This document shows positions 28,802 to 37,046 of a stretch of 64,000 nt of DNA, in pieces (positions within the stretch are counted from its first letter, which is position 1; each line of letters begins with the position of its first letter). Position numbers and translations under genes: made by a program. The DNA comes from Micromonospora halophytica (lineage in GTDB: Bacteria > Actinomycetota > Actinomycetes > Mycobacteriales > Micromonosporaceae): NCBI RefSeq assembly GCF_900090245.1, contig NZ_FMDN01000004.1:142169-206168 (forward strand). Direction: 5' to 3'. Under the pieces are notes generated by a model that saw nothing but the letters and a program-made list of their open reading frames with translations, searched no databases and was not told the origin of the DNA.

Positions 28802-30061
28802 TCAGTTGCCCGGCCCGGTCGCCCGCGCGCCCGCCCCGGCGACGCGCCGCAGCAGCAGGCTGACGTTCTGGCCGCCGAAGCCGAACGAGTTGGTCAGCGC
28901 GAACTCCGTCCCGCTCGGCCGGGCCCGGCCACGGACGTGGTCCGCCGGGCAGTCCGGGTCCGGGTCGTCGAGGTGGTACGTCGGGGGCAGCAGTCCCGCG
29001 CCGAGCGCCAGCGCGCAGGCCGCCGCCTCCACCACCCCGGAGGCGCCGAGGAGGTGCCCGGTGAGTGCCTTGGTGGAGCTGACCGGCACTCCACCGTCGC
29101 CGAAAACCTCTCTCAGCGCAGTCGTCTCGGCGACGTCGCCGAGTTTGGTGCCGGTGCCGTGGGCGTTGACGTAGCCGACGTCGCCCGCTGTCACTCCCCC
29201 GGCGGCCAGCGCCCGCCGCATGCACTCGGCCGCTCCCGCGCCGTCGGGGCGGGGCGCGGTCGGGTGGTGGGCGTCGGTCGTCGCCCCGTACCCGGTGACC
29301 TCGGCGTAGCCGGTGACGCCGCGCGCGGCGGCGTGCTCGGCGCGCTCCAGCACCAGCAGCGCCGCCCCCTCGGCCAGGACGAATCCGTTGCGCCGGCGGT
29401 CGAACGGCCGGCTGGCCTCGGTCGGGTCGTCCCAGCCCCGCGCGAGGGCCCGGGCGTTGCCGAAGGTGTCGGCGAAGGTCGGGAACAGCGGCGCCTCGCT
29501 GGCCCCGCAGACCACCACGTCGGCCTCGCCGGCGCGGATCAGCCGGACCGCGTCGGCGACCGACTGCGCGCCGGAGGCGCAGGCCGTGCCGACCGAGGAG
29601 CTGTAGCCGCGGATGCCGTGCGCGATGGCGATCCGCGCCGCCGGCATGTTCGGCAGGATCCCGGTCAGCAGGTACGGGCTGACCGCGGCCCGGCCCCGGG
29701 CGGCCCGGGCGATCACCTGCGACTCCAGCGTCGACATGCCGCCCACTCCGCCGACGATCACCCCGATGCGCCGGGGGTCGACGTCCCGGCCGACCTCGAT
29801 GCCGGCGTCGGCGAGCGCGTCGGCGGCGGTGAGCAGGGCCAGCACCACGATCCGGTCCAGCACCTTGGTCTCCGGGCCGGAGGCGACGGTGCGCGGGTCG
29901 ATCGCCGGCAGCAGGCCGGCGACCTCGAGCGACTCCCGGGCGGGGTGCCCCTCGGGCGGTCGGGTCAGCCCCGACTTACCGCTGGTCAACGCGTCGAAGG
30001 TGGCCACCGCTCCCCGCCCGACGGGGCTGAACAGCCCCATCCCGGTGATGACGGCGCTCAT
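28802..30061 (-). CDS. Beta-ketoacyl-ACP synthase (FabF-like, catalytically complete)
   Basis: A 419-residue KAS II-type condensing enzyme. All catalytic residues are present: Cys161 (VGTACASGAQS), His301 (NAHGTGTKLGD), Lys331 and His336 (SSTKALTGHLLG). [14 protein letters not shown] and NSFGFGGQN are standard. It overlaps the upstream acyl-ligase gene by ATGA. The set of KS, KS-like partner, Ketoacyl-synt_2 protein, two ACPs and an AMP ligase recalls aryl-polyene synthases, in which FabF-like KSs extend an aryl starter. No KR or DH is present here. Confidence 0.92.
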   Translation of the reverse strand: MSAVITGMGLFSPVGRGAVATFDALTSGKSGLTRPPEGHPARESLEVAGLLPAIDPRTVASGPETKVLDRIVVLALLTAADALADAGIEVGRDVDPRRIGVIVGGVGGMSTLESQVIARAARGRAAVSPYLLTGILPNMPAARIAIAHGIRGYSSSVGTACASGAQSVADAVRLIRAGEADVVVCGASEAPLFPTFADTFGNARALARGWDDPTEASRPFDRRRNGFVLAEGAALLVLERAEHAAARGVTGYAEVTGYGATTDAHHPTAPRPDGAGAAECMRRALAAGGVTAGDVGYVNAHGTGTKLGDVAETTALREVFGDGGVPVSSTKALTGHLLGASGVVEAAACALALGAGLLPPTYHLDDPDPDCPADHVRGRARPSGTEFALTNSFGFGGQNVSLLLRRVAGAGARATGPGN

Positions 30062-31674
30062 GACGGTGACTCGCTCAGGTAACGCTCACGCAGCGCCACC
30101 TTGCGGACCTTGCCGGTGACGGTGACCGGGAGGTCGTCGGCGCGCACCGGCACCACCCGGCGCAGGGTCGCCCCGACGTGCGGGCCGAGCGCGGCGCGTA
30201 CCGCCGGGGTGCGGTCGGTGTCCGGGTCCGCGCCGGCAGCCAGGTCGAGCAGTACGTCGGTGATCACCGTGTCGCCCTCGCGGACGATGACCACGGTGCA
30301 GTCGGTGACGTCGGGGCAGGCGGCGAGGATCCGCTCCTCCGACAGCGCGGTGAAGAACCACCGTCCGTCCCCGGCGTCGACCGAGTCGACCGCCCGGTCC
30401 ATGTGGTAGTAGCGGCCGTCGGCGTCGGCGTGCACCAGGTCGCCGGTGAGGTACCAGCCGCGCAGCCGGGACCGGTACGTGGTGACCGAGTCGTTCCAGT
30501 AGCCGCGGAACAGCGAGGGTGAGTCGATACCGAGCCACCCCACCTGCCCGGGCGGCAGTTCGTTGCCGTCCGGGTCGAGCACGGCGACCTTGGTGAACCG
30601 GTACGGGCGGCCCACGCAGCGGCCGTACCGGTCGGTGTCGACGGTGTGCGTGACGTGGAACATCGAGTGGCCCATCTCGCTGGAGCCGAGCCCGTCGATG
30701 AAGACCGACCCGGGCACCCGGGTCACCCCGTCGCGGGTCATCACGTCCCGGGAGCCGACCGCGACCAGGCGGCGTACGTGCGGCTCGTGCGAGCAGTCGC
30801 CGGTGTTGAACCACAGCCGCACCGAATCCAGGTCGTATGCGGAGAGGTCGAAGCGGGCCAGCTCCGCCCAGGTGACGGAGAAGCCGAACACCCCGTCGGG
30901 ACGCCACCGCTGGATGGCGTCGAGCACCCGCTCCCCGCCCTGGTCGGAGAGGAGGAACATCTCCGCCCGGTTGCCCAGCGCCTGGTTGACCATCAGCACG
31001 GTCGCGGTGTGCGGGGCGGGCAACGCGTTGAGGATGCGGCTGGTGCCCTGCGCCTGCGGCATGGACAGCAGGTGCCGGGTGGCGGCGAAGAGGCTGGCGT
31101 GCGAGTGCAGCACCGCCTTGGGCACCCCGGTCGTGCCCGAGGTGTGGGTGATGACGATCGGATCCTCGTCGTGGTGCCGGTAGTGGGCGGGGGCGGCTGC
31201 CGGGTCGCCGGCGCCCGCCTCGGCGGGCTGACCGAGCAGCGGCGCGCCCAGCTCGTGGCCGACGAGCAGCTCGGTGTGCGCGGCATCGGCGAGCACCCCG
31301 GCGGCCCGCAGCCGGCGGATGTACTCGGCGGCGATCTCCGGGCGCAGCCTGCCGTTCATCAGCGCCGGGATCGCGCCGAGGCGGGCCAGCGCCAGGAAGC
31401 TGAGCACCATGTCGGCGGCGCCGGTGGCCCAGACCGCCACCGGGTCACGGGGCCGGACCCCCCGCTCGTGCAGCCAGGCGGCCCGGGCGGCCACCCGCTC
31501 GTCGAGCTGGCCCAGGGTCAGCGGCTGCTCGGCCGGGTGCCCGTCGACGGCGGTGTCGAAGGTCAACCCCGGCCCCTGCGGGTCCGCCCCGTGCGCCAGC
31601 ACCCGGGCGAGCACGTTGCCGGCGCCGATCTCGGTGTCGGCGGCGAGCGCCCCGCGCAGTCCCTTCGTCCTCAT
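30058..31674 (-). CDS. AMP-dependent acyl ligase
   Basis: A 538-residue ANL-superfamily ligase starting at ATG 31674. The P-loop is ITHTSGTTGVPKAVLHSH, the hinge region is WYLTGDLVHADADGRYYHMDRAVDSVD, and the C-terminal LPVTVTGKVRKVALRE holds the catalytic Lys. In the aryl-polyene systems it resembles in context, such an enzyme loads 4-hydroxybenzoate or a related aryl acid onto an ACP. Here the presence of hmaS makes an aryl substrate plausible, but specificity is not readable. Confidence 0.88.
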   Translation of the reverse strand: MRTKGLRGALAADTEIGAGNVLARVLAHGADPQGPGLTFDTAVDGHPAEQPLTLGQLDERVAARAAWLHERGVRPRDPVAVWATGAADMVLSFLALARLGAIPALMNGRLRPEIAAEYIRRLRAAGVLADAAHTELLVGHELGAPLLGQPAEAGAGDPAAAPAHYRHHDEDPIVITHTSGTTGVPKAVLHSHASLFAATRHLLSMPQAQGTSRILNALPAPHTATVLMVNQALGNRAEMFLLSDQGGERVLDAIQRWRPDGVFGFSVTWAELARFDLSAYDLDSVRLWFNTGDCSHEPHVRRLVAVGSRDVMTRDGVTRVPGSVFIDGLGSSEMGHSMFHVTHTVDTDRYGRCVGRPYRFTKVAVLDPDGNELPPGQVGWLGIDSPSLFRGYWNDSVTTYRSRLRGWYLTGDLVHADADGRYYHMDRAVDSVDAGDGRWFFTALSEERILAACPDVTDCTVVIVREGDTVITDVLLDLAAGADPDTDRTPAVRAALGPHVGATLRRVVPVRADDLPVTVTGKVRKVALRERYLSESPS

Positions 31675-32189
31675 GGACTCGTTCCTCCCCCCAGCAGCAC
31701 CGCGACCGCCCCGGTGGGGGCGCCGTCGGATGCCTGTTCGATCAGGACCAGCAACGCCTCGTCGGCGTCGCCGTCATGCAGCAGCAGTTCCGCCTCGGCG
31801 GTGACGTCGGCCCTCGGATCCCCCGTCGGGCTCAGGCACACCACCGGGCCGGCCAGTCCCCAGCGCGCCGCGACGTGCCCGGCGACGCTGTTCGGCACCG
31901 ACTGGAAGAAGAACAGCGGCCCGATCCGGCCCCCGGCGGCGACCGTGGCCCGGACGTGCTCGGCGCTGGGCCGGTCCCCCGCCGCGCTGGCCAGCACCAC
32001 CGCGCAGCGCACTCCCGGCGGGACGGGGCGTTCGCCGTACCGGCGGGTGAGGCAGCGGTCGGCGACCGCGGCCACCAGCGGGTGGAACGGCGAGTGCACG
32101 AACCCGGGCAGCGGCGGTGGATCACCGTCGCCGGGTTCGGGCCAGCGCGCCTCGGCCAGCAGCCGGGGCGTCGCCGACCCCGCGCTCAC
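31671..32189 (-). CDS. Small Ketoacyl-synt_2 (beta-ketoacyl synthase-like) protein, no catalytic residues
   Basis: A 172-residue stand-alone piece of a KS-like fold starting at GTG 32189. FVHSPFHPLVAAVADRCL, FFFQSVPNSVAGHVAARWG and the terminal TGAVAVLLGG follow the PF13723-type pattern. There is no active-site Cys or His, so a structural or chain-length role is likelier than catalysis. Overlaps on both sides (GTGA, ATGA) show strict co-translation with the KS-like protein and the ligase. Similar short proteins accompany KSs in aryl-polyene-type clusters. Confidence 0.7.
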   Translation of the reverse strand: MSAGSATPRLLAEARWPEPGDGDPPPLPGFVHSPFHPLVAAVADRCLTRRYGERPVPPGVRCAVVLASAAGDRPSAEHVRATVAAGGRIGPLFFFQSVPNSVAGHVAARWGLAGPVVCLSPTGDPRADVTAEAELLLHDGDADEALLVLIEQASDGAPTGAVAVLLGGGTSP

Positions 32190-33391
32190 GGCGCGCCCAC
32201 CAGCAGGGCGGTGTTCGCGCCGCCGAAGGCCGCGTTGAGGCTGAGCGCGTACGGGCTGCCGACGGGCCGGGGCGCGTCGATGACCACGTCCAGCGGGCAG
32301 GCCTCGTCGGGGCCGAGCCAGCCGGCGTTGACCGGCAGCTTGCCGTGCCGTAGGGCCAGCACGGTCACCACCAGCTCGAGCAGGCCGGAGGCTTCCAGCG
32401 CGTGCCCGTGCAGCGACTTGGTGGAGCTGACCGGCACCCGGTCGGCGAGGTCGCCGAGGGCGAGGCGCAGCGCGGCCGCCTCGGAGGCGTCGCTGTACCC
32501 GGTGCCGGTGGCGTTGGCGTTGACGTAGCCGACCGCGGCGGCCGGCAGTCCCGCTCTGCCCAGCGCCGCCCCGACCGCCCGGGCCAGCCCGCGTCCGGCC
32601 GGGTCCGGCTGGCACGGGTGGTACGCGTCCCCGGCCCGCCCCCAGCCGTGCAGGGTCGCGACCGGCTCGGCGCCCCGGCGACGGGCCGCCTCGGCGGATT
32701 CCAGCACCACCGCGGCCACCCCGTCGCCGAGCAGCAGGCCTTTGCGGCCGGCACTGAACGGGCGTACGGCCCCGTCGGCAGCGAGCGCCCGGCCGGCGTC
32801 GAAGAGCGCGAACTGGTCCGGCTCGACCAGGTAGCCGGCGGCGACCACGACCCGTTCCCGATCGCCCCGGCGGATCATGGCGGCGGCGTCGGCCACCGCC
32901 GTGCTCGCCGAGACGCAGGCGCTGGTGTAGATCCGGGTCGGACCGCCGAGGCCGCACCGCCGGGCGAGGTGACCGGCGAGCGCCGGCACCTGCGGCCCGC
33001 CGGGCGCCTGCGCCCGCCGGTCGGTGCTGCCGTCGGTCCCGCCGGTCGAGCCGTCGACGGGATCGACGGGCCGGTCGGCACGGAACGGTCCGGGTTGCGA
33101 GATCGGGCCACCGTGGGTGGCCAGCAGCAGGGCGGAGTCCGCCCGGTCGGCGGGGTGCAGGCCGGCCGCCCGGCAGGCGGCGTCGATCGCGTCGGCCAGT
33201 TCGTCGGACAGCGTCCCGACGTCGGGCAGGGTCGCCGCGACGGTCACCCGGCGGCCGGTGGTGTCGAATCGGCGTACCGGCCGGAACGCCGGCGCTCCGC
33301 AGAGCACACCGGCGAGCTGCGCGTCGGCGCCCCTGCCCAGGGCGCTGACCGCATGCATTCCGGAGATCGGTACGGGCTCCCGCTCACCCAT
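32186..33391 (-). CDS. KS-like protein with altered catalytic His
   Basis: A 401-residue KS-fold protein. Cys159 is retained (YTSACVSASTA), as are Lys325 and His330 (SSTKSLHGHALEASG), but the first catalytic His is replaced: NAHGTGT reads NANATGT with Asn293. Residues 100-135 hold a Gly/Asp/Thr-rich insertion not typical of KASs. It could be a partly active KS or a chain-length-factor-like partner of the KS at 28802-30061. The start ATG 33391 overlaps the ACP stop by eight bases. Confidence 0.85.
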   Translation of the reverse strand: MGEREPVPISGMHAVSALGRGADAQLAGVLCGAPAFRPVRRFDTTGRRVTVAATLPDVGTLSDELADAIDAACRAAGLHPADRADSALLLATHGGPISQPGPFRADRPVDPVDGSTGGTDGSTDRRAQAPGGPQVPALAGHLARRCGLGGPTRIYTSACVSASTAVADAAAMIRRGDRERVVVAAGYLVEPDQFALFDAGRALAADGAVRPFSAGRKGLLLGDGVAAVVLESAEAARRRGAEPVATLHGWGRAGDAYHPCQPDPAGRGLARAVGAALGRAGLPAAAVGYVNANATGTGYSDASEAAALRLALGDLADRVPVSSTKSLHGHALEASGLLELVVTVLALRHGKLPVNAGWLGPDEACPLDVVIDAPRPVGSPYALSLNAAFGGANTALLVGAP

Positions 33392-33629
33392 CTGCGGGGC
33401 TGGTCAGCGAGGTACGGAACACCGCCAGGGCGTCGTCGACGGTGCGGATCCCGGCGAGCTGGTCGTCGGTGAGGTCCATCCGCCGGTCGTAGCGCTGCTC
33501 GACCAGGTGCACGAGCCAGGCGAGTTCCATCGAGCCGACCCGGTGCGGCACCTGGTCGACGGGTTTCGCGGTCAGTTCGGCGAGCATGCTCACCAGGTCA
33601 GCTCGCCCCAGGTCGGGCCGACCGGACAT
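33384..33629 (-). CDS. Acyl carrier protein 2 (atypical phosphopantetheine site)
   Basis: An 81-residue ACP-like protein. The pantetheine serine would be Ser33 in RVGSMELAWLVHLVEQRY, where the usual DSL/DSLE is GSME. The flanking helices (LVSMLAELTA, LVEQRY, TVDDALAVFR) are ACP-like. It is the second gene of the operon and overlaps both neighbours. Two different ACPs next to each other recall the paired ACPs of aryl-polyene clusters. Confidence 0.8.
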   Translation of the reverse strand: MSGRPDLGRADLVSMLAELTAKPVDQVPHRVGSMELAWLVHLVEQRYDRRMDLTDDQLAGIRTVDDALAVFRTSLTSPADG

Positions 33630-33895
33630 CAGCGGTTGTCGCTGGTCGACCCGGCGACCCGGTCGGCGACCATGGTGGTGAACTCGCCGACGGTCATCAG
33701 GGCGAGCTTCTCCGACTCGTCGTCGGCGAACTTCACGCCGTAGCGGTCCTCCACCCGTACGGCCAGGTCGGCCAGGGCCAGGGACTCCAGGTCGACGCCG
33801 GACGGACCGAGGGTCGTCGTGTCGTCGATCTCCTCGACGTCGTAGTTCATGTCCTCGAGCTGCTCGATGACGAAGGTGCGGACCTCGTCTCGCAT
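33629..33895 (-). CDS. Acyl carrier protein 1
   Basis: An 88-residue ACP with the attachment Ser38 in GVDLESLALADLAVRVEDRY. Helix I (VRTFVIEQLEDMNYDV) and helix III (EFTTMVADRV) are clear. It is the first gene of the 12-gene operon, and its start lies only 17 bases from the start of the divergent PPTase gene, so the operon promoter must overlap the PPTase coding region or lie in that short gap. Confidence 0.9.
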   Translation of the reverse strand: MRDEVRTFVIEQLEDMNYDVEEIDDTTTLGPSGVDLESLALADLAVRVEDRYGVKFADDESEKLALMTVGEFTTMVADRVAGSTSDNR

Positions 33896-33912
33896 GGCTT
33901 TAACCTCTTTTC

Positions 33913-34518
33913 GTGAGCGAGCTACCGGTGTCCGGTCAGGACACCGTGCACGTGTGGGTCGGCCGTACCGCCGGCGGTCGGCCGGAGGTGGCGCGGCGGC
34001 TGTTGCGGCGCGCGGGGTCCGCGCTGCTCGGCCGGGTGGAGCGGGAGGTCGTGGTCGGTCACGGGCCGGACGGTCGGCCCCGGGTACGGGCCGGGGCCGC
34101 GGTGCTGCCGGTGAGCGTCAGTCACGGCGACGGCGTGGTGGTGGTCGCCGCCCGCCGGGCCGGAGCGGTCGGGGTGGACGTCGAGCGGCGCCGCCGGCTG
34201 CCCGCGGTGGCGCTGGCCCGCCGCTGGTACGCCCCGCAGGAGGTGGCCTGGCTGAGCGGGTTGCCGGAGGACGCCCGGGCGGACGGTTTCCTGCTGCTCT
34301 GGACGGCCAAGGAGGCGGTCGGGAAGGCGCTCGGCCGGGGGCTGCGCGACGGCGGGTTGCGCCGTCGCATGCCGGTGCCCGATCATCCCCGGTCGCTGCT
34401 GCGCCCCGTCCCGCAGCTGGCCGACGTCCGGGTCGGGCACCCGCCGTGCCCGGACGGGTTGGTGCTGGCCGTCGCGGTCGCCGCGCCGGTCGGCGAGGTG
34501 ACCGTCCTCCTCGGGTAG
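33913..34518 (+). CDS. 4'-phosphopantetheinyl transferase (Sfp type)
   Basis: A 201-residue Sfp-type PPTase starting at GTG 33913. The magnesium/CoA motif GVDVE (AVGVDVERRRRLP) and the WTAKEAVGKALG motif are intact. It would convert the nearby apo-ACPs and the ACP-aromatase fusion to holo forms. Divergence from the ACP operon by 17 bases suggests joint control. Confidence 0.92.
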   Translation: MSELPVSGQDTVHVWVGRTAGGRPEVARRLLRRAGSALLGRVEREVVVGHGPDGRPRVRAGAAVLPVSVSHGDGVVVVAARRAGAVGVDVERRRRLPAVALARRWYAPQEVAWLSGLPEDARADGFLLLWTAKEAVGKALGRGLRDGGLRRRMPVPDHPRSLLRPVPQLADVRVGHPPCPDGLVLAVAVAAPVGEVTVLLG

Positions 34519-34553
34519 CGGGGCGAGGCCCGGGTGCTCGCCCAGCGGGCCGG

Positions 34554-35951
34554 TCACGGGGCGGCCGCCCGCAGCACGGGGACCGCGCGCACCAGCTTGC
34601 CGGTGGTGGTCCGGGGCAGCTGGTCGACCAGGTGCAGGGTGCGCGGACGCTTGTAGCCGGCGAGCCGTTCGGCGAGGAGCTTCTCCAGCACCTCCTCCGA
34701 CAGCGGCCCGTCGGGCTGCACGTAGGCGGTGATGCCGTCGTCGTAGACGACCACGGCGGCGGCGACCCCGGGCAGCCCGGTGAGGGTGGCCTCGACCTCG
34801 GTGAGGTCCACCTTCAGGCCACCGACGGAGACCTGCGAGTCGAGCCGGCCCTTGACGGTGACCAGGCCGGTGGCCGGGTCGACGGTGCCGGCGTCGCGGG
34901 TGTGCAGCCAACCGTCGGCCCACCGGCTGGGGTCGCTGAGCCCGACGTACGGCGAGGCGGGACAGCTCACCCGGAGCTCGCCGCCGACCTCGCGCACCTC
35001 GATGCCGGGGGCGGGCATGATCGAGGGGCGGTGCCGGCCGTACAGGTCGGTGCCGATCACCCCGACCTCGGTCATCCCGTACATGTTGCCCAGCGGGACG
35101 CCGAAGCGGTCGGCGAACGCCTGGGCGGTCGCCGCGGGCACCAGTTCCCCGCCGGTGGTCATCCGCTTGAGCTGTGGCAGCGGGCCGTCGGCGCGGGTGG
35201 AGGCGAGCAGTCCGATGTGGAACGGCACGCCGAGCACGGTCGCCGGGGTGTCCTGCGCGCGGATCGCGGCGAGGATCGCGTCCCCGCCCAGTCGCTCGGG
35301 CGGGACCAGCTCGACGTTGGCGTGCAGGCCGTAGAGCAGGCCACCGACGAGGCCCAGCACGTGCACCATGGACGGCAGCAGGATGATCCGTTCGCCGGGC
35401 AGCGCCACCCCGTCGATGCGGGTGTAGCGGTGCACCTCGGCGACGAGGTCCGCCGCCGTACGCCCGATCACCTTGGACGGTCCGGTGGAGCCGGAGCTGA
35501 GCTGGATCACCGCGTGCCCGCTGACGGCGGGCTGCGCCGAGTGGGCGGTGACGCCCTCGGTGACGTCGACGAAGATGCGCAGCGCGCCGCCGCCGGTGCG
35601 GACCGGGGCGACGACCACCTGCGGGGTGAGCCGCTGCAGTGCCCGGTCGACCTCGTGGTCGGTGAGCCGGTGGTCGAGCAGGATCGCCTGCGCGCCGCTG
35701 CGCCAGGTGGCCAGCAGGTTCACCACGTACGCCAGCGAGGGCGGCAGCCGCAGCGCGGCGGCCCCACCGGGACGCAGTCCGGCGGCGGCCAGACGGGTCT
35801 GCGCATCGCCGACCAGTTGCCGCAAGGTGCCCCGGTCGACCGCTTCCGGAAGTCGGAGACAAATGTCGGTCGCAGGACCGGCGAGCAATACGTCATCGAC
35901 CCAGGCCGGGTCCTGTGCCGTAAGATTTTCCGTCGGACGATCCATGGTCAC
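34554..35951 (-). CDS. AMP-dependent acyl/aryl ligase
   Basis: A 465-residue compact ANL enzyme. P-loop IQLSSGSTGPSKVIGR, YGMTEVGVIG, WLHTRDAGTVDPATGLVTVKGRLDSQVSVGG and the C-terminal LPRTTTGKLVRA with the catalytic Lys are present. It is shorter at the N-terminus than typical CoA ligases. It converges with the PPTase. This is the third acyl ligase in the biosynthetic region. ATG 35945 is an alternative start. Confidence 0.87.
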   Translation of the reverse strand: MTMDRPTENLTAQDPAWVDDVLLAGPATDICLRLPEAVDRGTLRQLVGDAQTRLAAAGLRPGGAAALRLPPSLAYVVNLLATWRSGAQAILLDHRLTDHEVDRALQRLTPQVVVAPVRTGGGALRIFVDVTEGVTAHSAQPAVSGHAVIQLSSGSTGPSKVIGRTAADLVAEVHRYTRIDGVALPGERIILLPSMVHVLGLVGGLLYGLHANVELVPPERLGGDAILAAIRAQDTPATVLGVPFHIGLLASTRADGPLPQLKRMTTGGELVPAATAQAFADRFGVPLGNMYGMTEVGVIGTDLYGRHRPSIMPAPGIEVREVGGELRVSCPASPYVGLSDPSRWADGWLHTRDAGTVDPATGLVTVKGRLDSQVSVGGLKVDLTEVEATLTGLPGVAAAVVVYDDGITAYVQPDGPLSEEVLEKLLAERLAGYKRPRTLHLVDQLPRTTTGKLVRAVPVLRAAAP

Positions 35952-36252
35952 TGCCGCCCACCGCCCAGCGTCAAATAGGGCGTAATCCGCCCATCAAGTG
36001 CATCTTTCGGGGTGCTGTCGGAACACTACGACAGCCCCGAGAATCATTGCTAGGTGCAAATGGCTAGATCAAAAAGGGCGGCTGGCCGGATTGCCGACAC
36101 TCGATCGGACAGGCAGGATCAGGCGCGTCCGGCGATCGTGCTGCCACTGTGGACGCCTCATGCCCACATGCCCGGGCACGTCGGATACACCCGGCCAATA
36201 CCCGACAGGACGGTCGGCCGGAGGCCCGGACAACAAAGGGTGGCGGAGACGC
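35952..36252. other. Intergenic region upstream of acyl ligase
   Basis: About 300 bases, distinctly more AT-rich than the genes. It holds two small inverted repeats: GGGCG TAATC CGCCC at 35978-35992, close to the ligase start, and GCTGTCG with CGACAGC at 36014-36020/36029-36035. Either could be an operator. The ligase promoter must be here. No gene was seen. Confidence 0.5.
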
Positions 36253-36573
36253 CTAGTGGGCGCCGCCGAGGTTAAGCACCACCACCCCGGCGACGACCAG
36301 GCCGACACCGACCACCTTGGTCACGCTCAGCGGCTCGCCGAGGAACACCGCGCCGATCGCCACGATCGCCGCCGTGCCCAGCCCCGACCAGACCGCGTAG
36401 GCCACGCCGACCGGGATGTCGCGCACCGCCAGGGCGAGCATGCCGAAGGCGAACAGGTACGACCCGGCCAGCCCGAGGGTCGGCCAGAGCCGGGTGAACC
36501 CGTCGGTCGCCTTGAGCAGGCTGGTGCCGAGGACCTCGGCGGAGATCGCGAGCAGCAGGAAGACGTACGCCAT
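36253..36573 (-). CDS. SMR-family multidrug efflux protein
   Basis: A 106-residue four-helix small multidrug resistance protein. It begins MAYVFLLLAISAEVLGTSLLK, with the essential Glu at position 13, followed by FGMLALAVRDIPVGVAYAVWSGLGTAAI and FLGEPLS. SMR pumps work as dimers exchanging protons for cationic drugs or guanidinium. Position between the ligase and the PKS operon leaves open a self-protection role. Confidence 0.92.
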   Translation of the reverse strand: MAYVFLLLAISAEVLGTSLLKATDGFTRLWPTLGLAGSYLFAFGMLALAVRDIPVGVAYAVWSGLGTAAIVAIGAVFLGEPLSVTKVVGVGLVVAGVVVLNLGGAH

Positions 36574-37046
36574 GCCCGTCATCCTCGACGACGGCGCGCA
36601 GCCGGACGTGGGCCGGCAGGCCATTCCACCGGGCGCGGCTGCGGCTGCGGCCGGCGAGACCCCATCGGCGGTCGTCGCCTCGTGCCCTCCTTACGGCCGC
36701 CACCGGGCCCCTGGTCCCGGTCCGGCGATAGCGACAGGCGCTTACCCGGCGTAAGCAGACGGCACAGCGACGGCACCGGGGCTGACGCGCTTTGCTCTGC
36801 ACCCACGGACGCGCCGGTCACATCGGGTAGCCGGACGGCGCGATCGTGGCCGCCACCTCACCTGGTCCACTACCTGGTCACGACGGTGGCGCGTCGATGG
36901 GTGCAGAGCAAAGGACGCGCGATGGAAATGCGGACCCCACCAGCCCGATGACCCACCGTAGCGATCCGAAGTGACGGCTGACGATTACCTTCAGTAACGG
37001 TCCAGTGCCGTCGTCCACGACTGTGGAGAGCCGGACCGCCGCCGGT
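36574..37046. other. Intergenic region with long inverted repeat
   Basis: This 473-base stretch lies between the SMR gene start and the ABM gene stop. Besides the SMR promoter region it contains a 124-base element bounded by near-perfect inverted repeats (listed separately) and CGCTTACCCGGCGTAAGC near 36738-36755, a small palindrome. No coding sequence was credible. Confidence 0.55.
36790..36913. repeat. Inverted-repeat element (MITE-like or large terminator)
   Basis: The arms at 36790-36815 and 36888-36913 match in 24 of 26 positions when one is reverse-complemented, with a 16-bp perfect outer run (CTTTGCTCTGCACCCA). The 72-base core is not protein-like. It could be a small non-autonomous mobile repeat or a long stem acting as terminator for the PKS operon that ends at 37047. 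No target-site duplication was established. Confidence 0.6.
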
